Shown here: positions 24,600 through 36,763 of the stretch, piece after piece | Layout of the letters: each line of letters starts with the position of its first letter | How positions within the stretch are numbered: the stretch's first letter is position 1 | Assembly (NCBI GenBank): GCA_950295325.1 | Contig: OX485806.1 | Span: 5,952,001-6,016,000, forward strand | Direction of reading: 5' to 3' | Length of the DNA: 64,000 nt | Source: Polytrichum commune | Taxonomy: Eukaryota; Streptophyta; Polytrichopsida; Polytrichales; Polytrichaceae | Made by a program: the position numbers and the translations under genes | Notes under the pieces: model-generated | Seen by the model: only the letters and a program-made list of their open reading frames with translations | Told to the model about the DNA's origin: nothing | Database searches by the model: none

Positions 24600-24895
24600 A
24601 AGGTATGTGGATGTTATGTGGTTCGTTTTTTCATGCTCTCCAACTTCTACCAGTTATATTTACACAACGAAACTTGTGTTGCATTAGCAAACCTACAACA
24701 ACGCATCGCCAAAAAAAATCAGATTGACCTTTCATGTTTTAGTTATGATTAGCAGAAGTGCATATTTGTCGAATCTTTAATTAAATACACAGATCCTCCC
24801 AACGGTGTATATTGTTGATTGGTCTTTTAAGCATGTGGTTTTAGGGTGCTTGTTCTTTGACCCTGGCCACATACCAAGCAAATGTAGGTGTCCAA
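24600..24895. repeat. dispersed repeat F, copy 2
   Basis: Aligns with 6752-7110 ('ctccaacttct', 'tacacaacgaaactygtg', 'gaagtgcat', 'cagatcctccc', 'gcttgttctttgaccct'). Three overlapping minus-strand frames across it are shadows of one another. Confidence 0.5.
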
Positions 24896-25720
24896 AGTAA
24901 GGAAAAGTAATTGAATAACACCCACATACGACATGTAATGAGCCGATTTCCATGTGCATGAGGCGGCGGTGCCTTCGCAAAGCTTTTGGCCCATCCATCC
25001 ATATCCTCCCACTCGAAAACCCACCTCCATTTCCACCACGAGGAATCATAAATAAAGCAGTAAACAACGACATGAGTTGCACAAACTTTCTTGTGCACCT
25101 CTTAACTTAATTTGGCCTTTTTGGCAACCTTTTTAGCTACATGGGGCCTTTTTCCAACCTTGAGTCAACCTCGCGCGCAAATAATTTTCCCCTCGAATTT
25201 AATGTGGCAAGCCCTCGGTCAAAGCCTGCGCATGAACTCGATTCCATGGCTAGCTTGTTGGCCGGTCCGGCTCCAAGTTGGCTCTTGGTCCTCTTGCATT
25301 AACTCCTCGCCTTGTCCTCGCCCTCTCGCCCTAGATGCTCGAAGGTGAGGGGGCGCCAAAGATGCCCCGTGGGGAGGAGTGGCTCCCATTGATGGCCGCC
25401 CCCGCGTATTTATGTGTTCTTCGCCACCTTTTAACTTATCACCCTTTAACTCATAGGAACTTCTCGCGTGTCTTTCATTCCTAGAAAGCCTTTTAACTTA
25501 TCGAAACCCATCGCTTGAGATAGACGCGTCGAGATCCGTCGATTACTTTAACCGATGCAAAAACAAGGAGTCGGGGGGTCGCGACTATTACAAACATAAC
25601 AAAAAACACTTAATGCCGACTTTTGACCGCGTAACCAACAAGAACCGCATTGTCGCGTGTGTTTTTTGTTGTCGTCATCTCCACCTACCCCACCCCCACC
25701 CCCCACGACGTAATTCAACT
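24896..25720. other. GC- and CpG-richer segment, no gene recognised
   Basis: Unlike its neighbours, about 25120-25680 is rich in CG dinucleotides (cgcgcgc, tctcgcgtg, gacgcgtcgag, ggtcgcgac). A 78-codon frame at 25112-25348 has no recognisable domain. It could be a CpG-preserving promoter-like region or a younger insertion. Confidence 0.4.
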
Positions 25721-26917
25721 TGCTTTGTAAACTCGAATCTTACATAGTTGTTAAACAATGTTTGGATAACAGGTTCACGCGTGAGACAACCCCCATCGAG
25801 GTGTGGAAATTTACACCACTTCTTAGAGAGAGAGAGATGACACCAAAGTTTGGGGATGGCGTGAATGGGAGACAGTTGATCTTAATAGCAACTGCGAGCT
25901 CATATGTGTACATGAAGGGGTCTTATTGAACAAACCACTTCCTACTATTATGTAAGAATATTAGCGATAATAATAATAATAATACTAATACTAATACTAC
26001 TAATAATTATTAAATCTTCACGACTCCTCACGTTGATTTGGAAACTCCATAAGATGTGAGACCCTTGCTTAGACATATGATATGCATAGAAACCCTATTT
26101 AATGAAGAAAGTTTTGAAATGGTTATATGTAGCTTCTATGTTACTTTTTGAAGTGTTTACCACACTATAATTAGCTTAATTACCCTACATTTACATAGGG
26201 GGGCACGATCGAGATAAAGTAATTACAAATGTAGAGAGGCCTATACATCCGCAATTCCCTCTTGTCATTTCCCTATCCATGCATGTGTCTTGAGGGATAA
26301 GCAAGGTCCTTGTACATATGTGTGGTGGTGACACGAGGTTTGAGGATTTTGCTTTGAAGTTCGGGGTACAATGTTCCAACCTCACCCCCACTATCTTGGG
26401 GTTCCGAAATTCCATTGGGTTGGGGGTCCACGTGTTGTCAATTCGTGTTAAGCCCCAACACATGGGAGCTCCACCCGGGGCCATGGAACAATTACGAGGA
26501 GTTTTATGAGGGTGGTAAGAAGTGGGTCCATGTTGACATTTAGTTCGAAGGTTTTAGGGTACGGCTCGAGAACCACAATTTTGGGGAGCATGCTTCAAAC
26601 CCCCCCCCCCTCCCCAATCCAAAAGAAAAGAAAAAAGAAAAACTCATGTATTCCCATTCCTTTGAGGGGAATTAGACAATAGGTTTTCGGTTCATGATCA
26701 CCGTGGAGGTTATGTAACAAATCTTAATGTCCCTCTCAAGTTTGTTGATAGGTAATCCTATGACCTCGGATTAGGGTAAATTAAGCTAAAATGTAAATCC
26801 GTGTACTATACAATCATTGTGATTTCATGACTCTTACCAAAGGGGAAATAGTAAAATACACGTTGTCTCATAATTTGGTTGTTAATTCATCCCAATTAAG
26901 TTCTTTACACCATATAT
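25721..26917. other. unassigned intergenic DNA
   Basis: Contains (TAA)n/(TAC)n trinucleotide runs near 25965-26005 and a C run at 26600-26610. Small open frames occur on both strands, none recognisable. Confidence 0.45.
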
Positions 26918-27135
26918 GGTATTTTGGTGCCACTTACTGTTCCAAGTTACGCAAATCTATCTTGTTTTGCAAAGTTGAGATGTTAATGTTCTATAATATC
27001 CAAACAAACAATTTGACTTTTATTGGTAATAAATGAGATCTATTACAAATAATCGTAGCACCACATTATTCCAAACAATAAGCAACACTAAATACCATAG
27101 CCAATGTAGACTATTTGGGGTGTTTTGACACTGAT
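26918..27135. mobile_element. MITE family E, copy 2 (decayed)
   Basis: 'atggtattttggtgccacttactgttcc' at the left pairs with 'aaacaataagcaacactaaatacca' at the right as imperfect inverted repeats. The interior 'atccaaacaaacaatttgacttt' matches copy 1 near 1075. Confidence 0.5.
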
Positions 27136-27544
27136 TTAGGAAGTAACATGGCTTAAAATAGGATCACCAATGCTCTACAATAGTAATCAACCTTTTCACA
27201 ATCCCCTCCCCTGGGGCATGTGTTATGGGCATTCAACCCCTATAACAATGCAAGTCCACATATTCACCCTCCCCCATGGTAGGTGTCACGGAACTTTACC
27301 CTAGACCATGTGTCAACAAGTAATACCATGTCCACCCGACTAGGGCCAGTTGTTGCTTCTTCTTGGTGGTAGGAGGAGTCCCTCTTGATATGGGAAGTTG
27401 ATCTCTTTCCAAAATTTACTACTACACATTAAGGATTTGTCATCCTATTCACAATAACCTCATTAGATGTAATAGAGTTTGAACAATGCATATAAGACAA
27501 GAAGAACGCCTATCAAGATCGAAAACTCTCCTATTGGAGTGGAT
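27136..27544. other. unassigned intergenic DNA
   Basis: No feature was recognised. Confidence 0.45.
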
Positions 27545-28460
27545 ATCTTCTTTCTTTTTGGGGCACAAATTGAGGGCGAATTCAATTGCAAAGAAAAACA
27601 ACAACCACCTCAAGCAAAATAGAGCAAACAAGGGGACTTAACAAATAATGCCCATCCAAGGTCTAACTTTCCAAATAACCACTAGATTTCTATGAGTAAC
27701 AATAAGACATTTGATGCATGGAACATTGTCAAAATATTTAACAACATCCTCGTAAGCAACATCCGGTGTTTTTTTTCTTTCCAAAATCTGTGAGAGTTCG
27801 TTGCTACTCATGTCTACCATAGTCAACTAAGGAGTCTCACACAACTTGGTGTGTTTTCTCCACCAGCCATTGAAGAGCATTAAAAACCATATCATTCCAT
27901 TGACGCCAAATAATTAACAGAGGACCACTCCTCAAGAAGAACCAAATACGACTGAAAGGTTTTAGAGATTTGCTAAGAGGTCGATCAAAGAGGCACTGCA
28001 TCATTTGAAGAAAAAGATTTATGAGGGCCAAAGAGTTGCGAAATGACGTTAGCCGCATAGCACCACACTCGTTGAGCCAAAGGGCAACTAAAGAATATGT
28101 GCTCCACCAACTCCACAACCGGGGAGCCACAACGGAGGCAACTCTTATCAATCTCTACCGAGATTCATCCACGCCACTTGTTCACCGCCACTGCTTTGTG
28201 AACAACTGACCCAAAGAAGGCCACCGCCTTTTAAGAAGCCTTGTGCTCATGCTAAATGATCCTCCAATCCAGAGAGGTGGAGGGAGGAATTCCGTTCCAT
28301 CATTTGTCAAAGATAGATTGGCCTTCTAAGGGTCTCTTGAACATTGATCTACCTCCTTCCATACTCGGTTGAATATGTTAGGAAGGGAGTGATCTGAGAC
28401 CAACACCACCTCGTTGGGTCAAACAAAGTTGATCCAATTATTCAAAGAATAGATTGACAT
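27545..28460 (-). mobile_element. L1-type LINE 3' fragment (minus strand)
   Basis: On the minus strand the LINE C-terminus can be read: a zinc-knuckle-like start near 28150, CLFDRPLSKSLKPFSRIW, GPLLIIWRQWNDMVFNALQW, VEKTHQVV (27837-28151), then a second frame ending NLVVIWKVRPWMGIIC (27638-27826). This parallels the end of the + strand copy (NLVVTWKVRPRMGIIS at about 6650). An A-rich tail on the coding strand lies near 27545-27560. It is 5'-truncated and frame-broken. Confidence 0.72.
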
Positions 28461-29957
28461 GGGTATGAACATTGCCACATGAAAGTCTAGTGTGAATCAA
28501 TCCTTGGTCCTACTACAGGCACGGTATAAGTGATAAGAGCAAAATCAACTACGTGTGTGGATTTCAAATTCTCCCCAAAACACCATGATCATATAAGCCT
28601 ACGAAGCCTATTATAAGTAGCCCCATTTGTGCATAGTGGCCCCTCCCCTGTTTGTGTGGGGCCGGCTCTAAGTCCTGGCTCTCGCTACGAGCATGCGTGG
28701 GAAGATATCACTGGAATCTGATTTGCTATGGTCTCCCTCCAACTTCAAATTTCAAAAATATAGCTTTACTTCAAGGATCGGAGAAAATAAAATATGGATA
28801 AAATAAAATCGCAAAAAGCCACACCGACAGTTCCTGTTACTCCACACGGTAACGTGTGTTCCCATTTGGATTACCTGTTGGTACTACTATTTCCATGATT
28901 TGTCCTTCTTCTTCTTATGACGTGTATACTAATTACTTATGACGGGTACACTCGTGTCGTTTGGGTTTTCAACACTCTTTCTTAGTAACACACATATCAA
29001 TGCGTCATTCCAAATAGCAATGTGTGCCTCCGAATAGTAACCCACACTAATAGGTGATATTGGCCCTGGTCGTTTTAAAACCATGTTGTGTTTGGGGTCA
29101 TGTAAATGAGGTCATGGTGGGGAAACACATGCACATCGTGTCGCAATTACTGTCCATGTCAAATGACGAGTGTGTTCTAGGTCCACGTTCTCTACAAGTG
29201 CATATCGTAGACATGCTACTGACCGTGCAACACCACTTACCGTGCATGTCACGATACTCCACCATGCCACTTACCGTGTACTTTTAATCTCGGCCGTCAA
29301 ATTATATCACATGCAATCTCAACCGTCCGATGTCTCTCAAACTCAATCATGACCGCGCCAATGACCTAAAACATCACTGTCAACTCACACTCATCATGGA
29401 GTTTCCTTCAGTCAAATCACATAGCAAGGTGTACATGTAGCAATTTGATGAAGATGAAAAGAGCAGACCTTGCTAAGGCCAAAAAAGAAGCAAAAATTCA
29501 ACAACAACTTGAGAAGGAAATGGCTACACAAGTCAAAAGGACAATATCAAAACCTCATCAATTTCCTATGCCTACAAAGAAGAGGGCAACATTTGTAGCT
29601 CCTTTAGTGAAACCTAACATGCACGGTTAGTGAATGGCACATTGATCACACATTGATGCATATAGTTGTGAACTTGATTGTAGAAAGGTTACAACTTTTC
29701 AAATACAATTGTCATTTCATTTTACCACAATACTCTCATCTCATTACTAATTACTATTTTTTTTTTAAATTTAAAAAAGGTTTAACCCACCTTGTGGAAA
29801 ACCATTTGAAACCCAAATATGCACGGTTAGTAGCATGTCTACGATACATGCTTGTTGGCAAAATAGTATAATCATTCCTCCCTTTTTGTTGCACATAAAT
29901 TCTATCTCGTGTTTTAAAATACGATGCCTGAAATTCACCCCAAGTCTCATCAAATTG
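28461..29957. other. unassigned DNA with a dispersed short inverted motif
   Basis: 'atcgtagacatgctact' at about 29208-29224 recurs inverted at about 29830-29846 ('agtagcatgtctacgat'). The motif 'cacttaccgtgcatgt' or its complement occurs about four more times between 29230 and 29830, so this is probably a decayed inverted-repeat element of about 650 bp. The frame at 29445-29630 is lysine-rich and unrecognised. Confidence 0.4.
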
Positions 29958-30207
29958 AGGAAGCGAAGGAATTTGTAGGATACAAACATACCTCTCATCT
30001 ATCCAACATATGAAATTCACCCCCTATAGGTTCGTTGCCGATTCGTCGTTGTTTCATCTTCAAGGTGACTCATTTGGGGATCTTTGAAACTAATTCCAGT
30101 GTCAAATCAAAAAAAAAAAAACCAACTTCCGGGCTGCATACTATTTAAGGGCTTTTGTGTTGGATGAATGAGAGGTACGCTCATATACGATAATTCCCTC
30201 TCTGCCA
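29958..30207. mobile_element. MITE family D, uninterrupted copy
   Basis: About 250 bp with about 50-bp inverted ends: left 'gaaggaattt..cctctcatctatccaac', right 'gttggatgaatgagaggtacg...aattccctctct'. The middle ('gtgtcaaatca' + A-run + 'accaacttcc') corresponds to the point where the related copy at 53.9-54.7 kb carries an insertion. Confidence 0.7.
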
Positions 30208-31404
30208 AGTGGAGTGCCTCACCTACAAAATTCGGAAAGCTGAATCAATTCCATTCAGAATTGAGTGCATTTAAACTTAGTGCTTACTTGTTGGGTGACA
30301 ATAATTCGTAACCCAAGTGAGCAGCTGGGAATTCCAGATACACTTCCGCATTCAATGCGGTGATGGAAGTAGAATTCAAGGACAGCTCCGAGGTCAAGAA
30401 ATTCAGAAATTTATGCTTCTGCAAATCTATGTTAACTTAATTAGTGGTGAGGATTCGGGCAATGAGTGAATCACAGAATGTTGTCCATTAAAGGCCTCGA
30501 TGGATTTACTAGTCCCAAGTTTTAATGCTTGCATTCCTTGGTAAGACGGTGGTTGCTTGGTGGGAAGATGTTTACTCATGGCATATATAAGATGTAATGT
30601 TAATTAAGTGGTACTAACAAGTTATGAGCAAGAGTCCAATGAATACGAAGATGGCATGATTGAAGGTGTTCAACGATCCGACACACATTCTCCAAGCATT
30701 TTCAAGCGTTGAAATTTACGGCTTTAAGGGTGACACTCGCCCTTGAAATTTGGATGTCTCACGTTGTCGGGCGCCGATCGTAAGAAGGAACTTACTAACA
30801 TAACGGTTCGTCGTGGTTCAATTCTTGTCGTGGATGGATTTACCAACAACTTGCATGCATGCAACATATGAATTTGGTACTTGATAATCCGCATTCTTGT
30901 CGCGTTGTGCGTAACTTGTAACCTTCAAATAGATTCTTCACAAATAAAACGCGATCTCACTTTTCCAAGACGGTGTTCCTTGACATGAAGAACACATTTG
31001 CACGTATACGCAAAACAAGGAAACGGTAGAACCGTGAGGGCTTTGTCCTTTCTTATGAAAGCCTACAACTATAATTGTCCAGTTCGCTCATTCCAGTCCA
31101 TGGCTATTTTCTATATCTATAACCAAAACTTTCTTGAATCTTGTGCACCATTTTCTCAAATGCAGGTCAACGATTGAAGCTACCAAAATAACTATACTTA
31201 ACTAGGAGTTTTTCAATATATTCTAGGAGAAACTATAATTAACTATATAACACTATAGTTAACATCCACATTAAATAGAATGGACCAAAAATAGAAAGAA
31301 CAAGAAACGTTCAAGTGTGAACGCAAAGTAGTTAGGAAATTTGCTCTTGAAACAGAAAAGTCGATGCATAGTCTCTGTCCTATAGACAGAGCCAACAAAC
31401 GATC
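30208..31404. other. unassigned intergenic DNA
   Basis: No gene was recognised. A single WW-containing peptide near 30545-30575 is too short to assign to any family. Confidence 0.4.
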
Positions 31405-31600
31405 TCGTGATGACATCCAACCGGTTTACATGGTGATGACATCCTCCGGTTTTCCTCTTCATTCAATTGGGGTATAGTCTATAAATTCCTCTAGAATGAT
31501 CGGTAATTTTCCGGCAACCTTGAACTTCAACCGCTCGGTTATTTCTCAAACTCAACCCAGTTCATTTGTAACTAACTGCCGGTTCTCCCCGATCCTTTGT
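31405..31600. mobile_element. AACCGGTT foldback element, right arm only
   Basis: 'gacatccaaccggtttacat', 'cttgaacttcaaccgctcgg' and the terminal 'gccggttctccccgatc' match the right arm of the complete element at 20421-20837. Confidence 0.7.
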
Positions 31601-31998
31601 ACAGAAGCTATAAGCTAGAGTGCATGCAACGGTGTGCTTATAATTTGTTTGTTCGAGGTTTCAAAGTCAAATGGCAGGCTACATTGAAAATGGGGCTGTA
31701 GGTATATATTTAGCGAGGCCTGGCTACGGTAGCTAAGTTATATAGGCCCTGCACGGTTTCCCCATGCCAGCAGCCTTTTGCAAATTAAACCACGACACAC
31801 TCTCTTCTGTAATCCTTAAAAATATCAAGGGCACCCGTGCAACTTGGACCACTGGTGAAGGTCGGGTCCTTCCCAGCTCCGGCCTTTAATTTGTAGGTTT
31901 AATTTTACCTTTGTCTGCCACAAAACCAATACAGTTTGACTGCTGGGGGAAGAGGCGGTGGAGGGACGTTCCCAACGCGTTCCCCGCGTTCCCAACAG
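31601..31998. other. unassigned spacer
   Basis: Palindromic GC-rich wording ('gttcccaacgcgttccccgcgttccc', about 31969) appears near its right end. No gene was recognised. Confidence 0.35.
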
Positions 31999-32092
31999 GT
32001 GCTGGGGGAAATTCTCGGGTACAATTAATTAATGGGTCGAGCTCCCAGTGTTTCCGAGTCCGACCGGTTCGGTTACGTGGTGTGATCTTTTG
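31999..32092. mobile_element. AACCGGTT foldback element, short piece
   Basis: 'gtttccgagtccgaccggtt' and 'acgtggtgtgatctttt' match the inner part of the arms near 55800 and 58275. Outer parts are missing. Confidence 0.5.
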
Positions 32093-32328
32093 GTTTTTCG
32101 TTACATACATAGCCTGGCCACCCAAGAACCATTGACGAAAGGGGAGTTTGCCCATGGGGAACATGGGAACCGGATAACCTCCGAGTTCCCCTGCGGTGTT
32201 CCCGGCCCAAGTTTTTCGTTACATACATAGCCTGGCCACCCAAGAACCATTGACGAATGGGGACTTTGCCAATGGGGAACATGGGAACCAGATAACCTCC
32301 GAGTTCCCCTGCGGTGTTCCCGGCCCGA
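32093..32328. repeat. 118-bp tandem duplication
   Basis: Two adjacent units, 32093-32210 and 32211-32328, each start 'gtttttcgttacatacatag' and end 'gcggtgttcccggccc'. They differ at only a handful of positions, so the duplication looks recent. The overlapping open frames here simply repeat with the unit. Confidence 0.92.
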
Positions 32329-32596
32329 GTTCAAGAGCCCAGGGGGCCTCGTGCACGTCATTTAACTTGACATCATGAATGTGGCGACTCCTCAAAGTCC
32401 TGGAAGCTCACGTCCCGACCTTAGCGTACGTAGTACCTTGTGTTTTTGGGTCTATTAAATTCTTCATCAAGCTGGATGCATTAAGTTGGCTTTGCATTGA
32501 TGACTAGGTGTGTCGTGCTCATCGCAAGTGTTGTGGAAACTCACTGCCAAAGTGACCGAAGCATACGTATGATTGATTATTAAGGAGTGATGCTAA
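32329..32596. other. unassigned spacer
   Basis: No feature was recognised. Confidence 0.4.
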
Positions 32597-33161
32597 GGGA
32601 TCATGGATCACGAAATTGGACCATGGAAGATGACCTTTTTTCATGGTCCGACTTCATAGTCCAAAATCCATGGTCTGGTTTTTTTTAAAGTCAATTTACA
32701 AAGCCTTTTGGGGTCTTTAATAGGTGTAAACCAAATGTGGACCAAGAGGAATGACCACGCACCAAAAGTGAATGTGTCGACCTTTTTTTTAATATATGCC
32801 CAAAAAGGGCAGTATTTGGGAAGAAAAAAAAATCAAGTTCGACCATTCTCTTGTTTTCTCTTGTCTATGTCTTCTCTTCCCCATAAAAACATTTCATTAA
32901 AAAATGATTATAACATCATTATTTTGTCATGGGTCCTTGCTTTTAGAGCACCTCTTTTGCCTCTCCCATCGCAAAACCCGTTGGACCGTGTCAGTGGATG
33001 ACGAGGCCTTAATATGTTATTTTGGGGACCTCGAACTACATGGTCACTTTGACATTTTTTCCTTGGTGTAACCCGAAGTTGTCCCGGGACGAGTTCAACA
33101 ACCAATCACAAATTTTACAAGGCCTTGGGACAACTTCATGGTCCAAGGTGTAAACAATTTG
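32597..33161. mobile_element. Harbinger/Tourist-like MITE, family A copy 2
   Basis: A 565-bp relative of 9430-9974, collinear throughout: 'ggaccatggaagatg', 'taggtgtaaaccaaatgtgg', 'caaaaagggcagt', 'cctctcccatcgcaaaaccc', 'gggacgagttcaacaaccaatc', 'gtccaaggtgtaaac'. It is flanked by TAA on both sides (32594-32596 and 33162-33164). Ends are more eroded than in the other two copies. Non-coding. Confidence 0.82.
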
Positions 33162-33377
33162 TAAATTGCCATGTGTGCAATGAGGCCCGTTGCATGTTGC
33201 ATTAAGGTTGTGATGCTTGGTGTAACATTGGAGGCTCCATGTAAATGCGACTCAATTAACCATAGCAACCATTGAGGATGGTGTGACCGTGCAACTAAAG
33301 GAGCTATGCAAAACGACAATGGACATGGAAACTACCTCAACGTGTTTCTAACCCTCTGAAACCTCGTTTTTCTTGTT

Positions 33378-33505
33378 TCATCCATAGTGAACCAAACTCC
33401 AACCACATTGGACCGAAGTTTATCCACAATGAACCAAAGTTCATTCACAACAAACCAAAGTTCATCCATGTTGAACTAAAACTCATCCATAGTGATTGAA
33501 ATTCC
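33378..33505. repeat. 21-bp degenerate minisatellite
   Basis: About six tandem units resembling 'aaccaaagttcatccacaatg' (ttcatccatagtgaaccaaac / tttatccacaatgaaccaaag / ttcattcacaacaaaccaaag / ttcatccatgttgaactaaaa), degenerate at both ends. Confidence 0.75.
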
Positions 33506-34119
33506 ATTTATATTTCCAACTAATCATGCTATAAAAAGAATGACATACGTTAACTTATCCTCTAAACATACTCATCCTACCAAAAAAAATTCATTCCAAA
33601 TTTTGTCAGGCTATTTTACAAACAAGAAAAGTAGATTAACACAATTTCTAGGACCATATGTAATTTATAAATATTTATGAATGTACAATGGATCCAAATG
33701 TAGATTTCAAAAATATATACAATCTTACGAATATATCCCACCCTACCTTTTCTTGCACATTGTTTCTACGTAGATTGCCAATGAACTCCCTTAGTTCCAA
33801 CTAGACCCACTTAACCAAATCCAAGATCTCTATTGTCATTTATGAAGTTCTTTTGTCTTAGAATAGTCAATTTGATGCTATATAATAGTTTTGTTGTGAT
33901 TCACCTTCATAAGGGATGGGTTTATGTAGGCCCACCACAAAATCCTTAGTTAAATGTTGCGGCTACTCTACTCATTACCACAATGTTATTTGAAACATCA
34001 TGTAATATCGTTCCATGTTTAGTTGGTAATTGTTATTGGAGATTGGATCATGACTACAACTACTTGTATATAAAATAAAACTACTTTTATTTAATGTTGG
34101 GCATGCTCAACTATGGTGG

Positions 34120-34125
<6 letters not shown>

Positions 34126-34209
<84 letters not shown>
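34126..34209. repeat. (GA)n microsatellite, about 42 units
   Basis: An uninterrupted GA dinucleotide array of about 84 bases. The Arg-Glu repeat frame through it is not a gene. Confidence 0.97.
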
Positions 34210-34211
<2 letters not shown>

Positions 34212-36763
34212 TAGTATGTGGGGTTGACGTGAATGAAGGACGCTCGACCTTCATCATAGACGTGAACTCATATGTAAACCTGAAGCGAGATTACGGAACA
34301 TAGCTAGGAAACAAAGTGCTGCTACCTCTTGTTGAAAGCGGTCCCTTTTAATTACCATGCAATATGTTGTTGTAACTATGTGGTAGGCTCTACGGTATGA
34401 GGCCTGAATACCTAATATGACCCCAATACTTACACACGCTTGCTTCCAGCATGTGATGCCAAAGAACACATAGGGACTATTATGGAAACTCATGAACCCT
34501 GCAGAGGGGCACATATAACAACCACATTACAAACTATCAAAATTAGGTTAAAATTTTCTCTCATGAGATAATCACCAACGAACCCTGGCGGCATACAAAC
34601 AAAGCTTCTTGTTCTTCTCTAAGAAGGAGAATATAGGCGTATTGGAATAACATGATAAGTATTAGAATCCGACAACCCCCGAAACGCCCAAACAGTGTGT
34701 GTCGGGTCCCTACCACCTCAGCACCGCCTTCGGTTTTTGGCAATAACAAATGTTAAAATTGCAAGGGTTTCTTCGTGCTGTGCTGTGTCCCACCATCACC
34801 GGCACACGAAATGTGGCTTAGCTAGGGCGCCCATTGGCTCCGGAACGGATCTTAAAATTCAAGTTGGAAGAATTTATAAGTTCGGATGATGAAGCACTAT
34901 GACGTCAGCGCCGCGTTGGAAATGGCCCCCCAGATGTTGGGTTTTGAGGGTGTCCTTTGGTTATCTCGGAGTTCGATTTCCGACCAGGATCCGTGATATG
35001 TGGAAATTTTCAAAAGGGCCGCCACCTTGGCCCAATCAAGCAATTTGGCAACAACATAACAAAAAGCATTTTTTAGTTTTCTAGATTTCGGATACGGTGA
35101 TGGGGGCTCTAGTATGTGACCTCAGCATTGTTAGCTTTGGAAGAATAATAAGCATCCAACACCATGTGTCTTTGTCTCCTTTGCATCATGTTTATGTGTC
35201 AATTGCGAGTTCCGACTTAATAAGGTGGCCTTATGTGGTCACTCTTCTCGATCAAGCAATCACAAAGAGCCAGGCCCTACCAACCAACAACTAGCAGCCA
35301 CCTCGGTGTACATGGGAGGACTAGTGACCAAGTGTCACGTAAAATCGCATGATATATGTATGATCCGATGGGAAGAAGAATAAGGTGTATTCATAGATGA
35401 AATTATTTGACATTTCTAGCTAAGAGCAAACCAAGTGAACTTGCTTTGTGTAATGGTGTCTCGAGCTCCGTAAAAGCAAATCTCCCATCCATCTAAGCTA
35501 AAAACTCCCCCCCCCCTTTCCCTTATAGGTTTACAACATTTCAAATATGGCTCACTACATTAATGATTAACTTTGTAATATTTGGAGCCAATTACGGTGT
35601 TGAATATACATACAAAGTTATATAGAGAGATAATATGTATAGAGATAAGCAACATTTGACCTACATATTATTTAACATGTAATTAAGTTTTATGAATGAG
35701 AAGCTTCTACAACAATATCTTGTTCAATTTAGTGGGAGCCTTGGGTCAACCCTTGGACACTCTTGGGACCTAATTTGGGCCTCTTGTACAAACAATGTTT
35801 TAGATTTATAAACCTTGGATACAAATCATTGCGATGTGAAGTTTTGACAATCTTTCAAGGTGGCACTTCTTGACACTCACACAAAATAACTTGGAAAAAT
35901 TTCATATCATCCAGTTACAATCAGTATCATGAACATGTTAAAAGTCTTTAGGGGGTTCAAAGTGTAAGGCAAGGGATGCCTTGCGCGAATTCCCCTATCG
36001 TAAGTCTATGTAGACATGAGGAGTTACAACATGAAATCCACTCAAGGCAAACTCTTAATACCCTTTGTCAAATACATAAGGAAGTACCAAATGGCCATGT
36101 TAGCAAGTGGTTTAATATACTCGATAACCCTCAAGCTGAAAAATTACTCTATGCAACACCGCTGGAACCATGAAGGAACATTTCTTGTTGTTCTTTGGTA
36201 TTTACAATGCAAAGAAAGTTAAATTGGGCCAATGATCAAAGAAATCAACCAATCACAAAATATTAACTACCTCCCTTCCCCCCCCACACAAAAATGGGAA
36301 TAATATGGGTATAATATGTCCTTTGTGTATAATATGGGAGTTGCATACTCATATAATTAGGTTTTTAATGCAATTACATGATTCAAGGAATATCCATTTC
36401 CTATATATAATTACATTTTTGAATCCCTTGTTATTATGGCTATGAGAGTTGTGTACAGTATAAAAAATTATATCACTCAAGATTGGACGAAAATGCATTA
36501 TAAGTGATTACAATCAGGGCCATATAATACGGGAGTTGCGTACCCGGGCACGCGACCAACTTGGTTGCCACTACCTTTGCCGCAATGGCGAGCATGCATA
36601 ACTTTTCAGACGTCAACTATGTCAAGGATTGGAAAAGGAAGACATGCAAATATAAAGACATAAATGTTAAAGAAAATGACAAAAGGCAATGAAACTCTGT
36701 ATGTCCACTGATTGCACCCGACAACAATCGTGCAGGGGTGAGTTTAGAAAAACTTAAGCCTTA

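Larger units (their letters stand above)
33165..36763. other. unassigned AT-rich intergenic DNA
   Basis: Apart from the minisatellite and (GA)n listed separately, no element or gene was recognised. C-runs lie at 35507-35516 and 36278-36285. Confidence 0.45.

Noticed and set aside
30545-30575. short WW-containing peptide that faintly recalls an LTR-element Gag
   Set aside because: Too short, with no neighbouring protease, RT or terminal repeats, so no LTR element is called.
31886-32378. mutually overlapping frames on both strands
   Set aside because: They follow the 118-bp tandem unit and repeat with it, so they are by-products.
34094-34303. frame with Arg-Glu repeats
   Set aside because: It is a direct reading of the (GA)n microsatellite.
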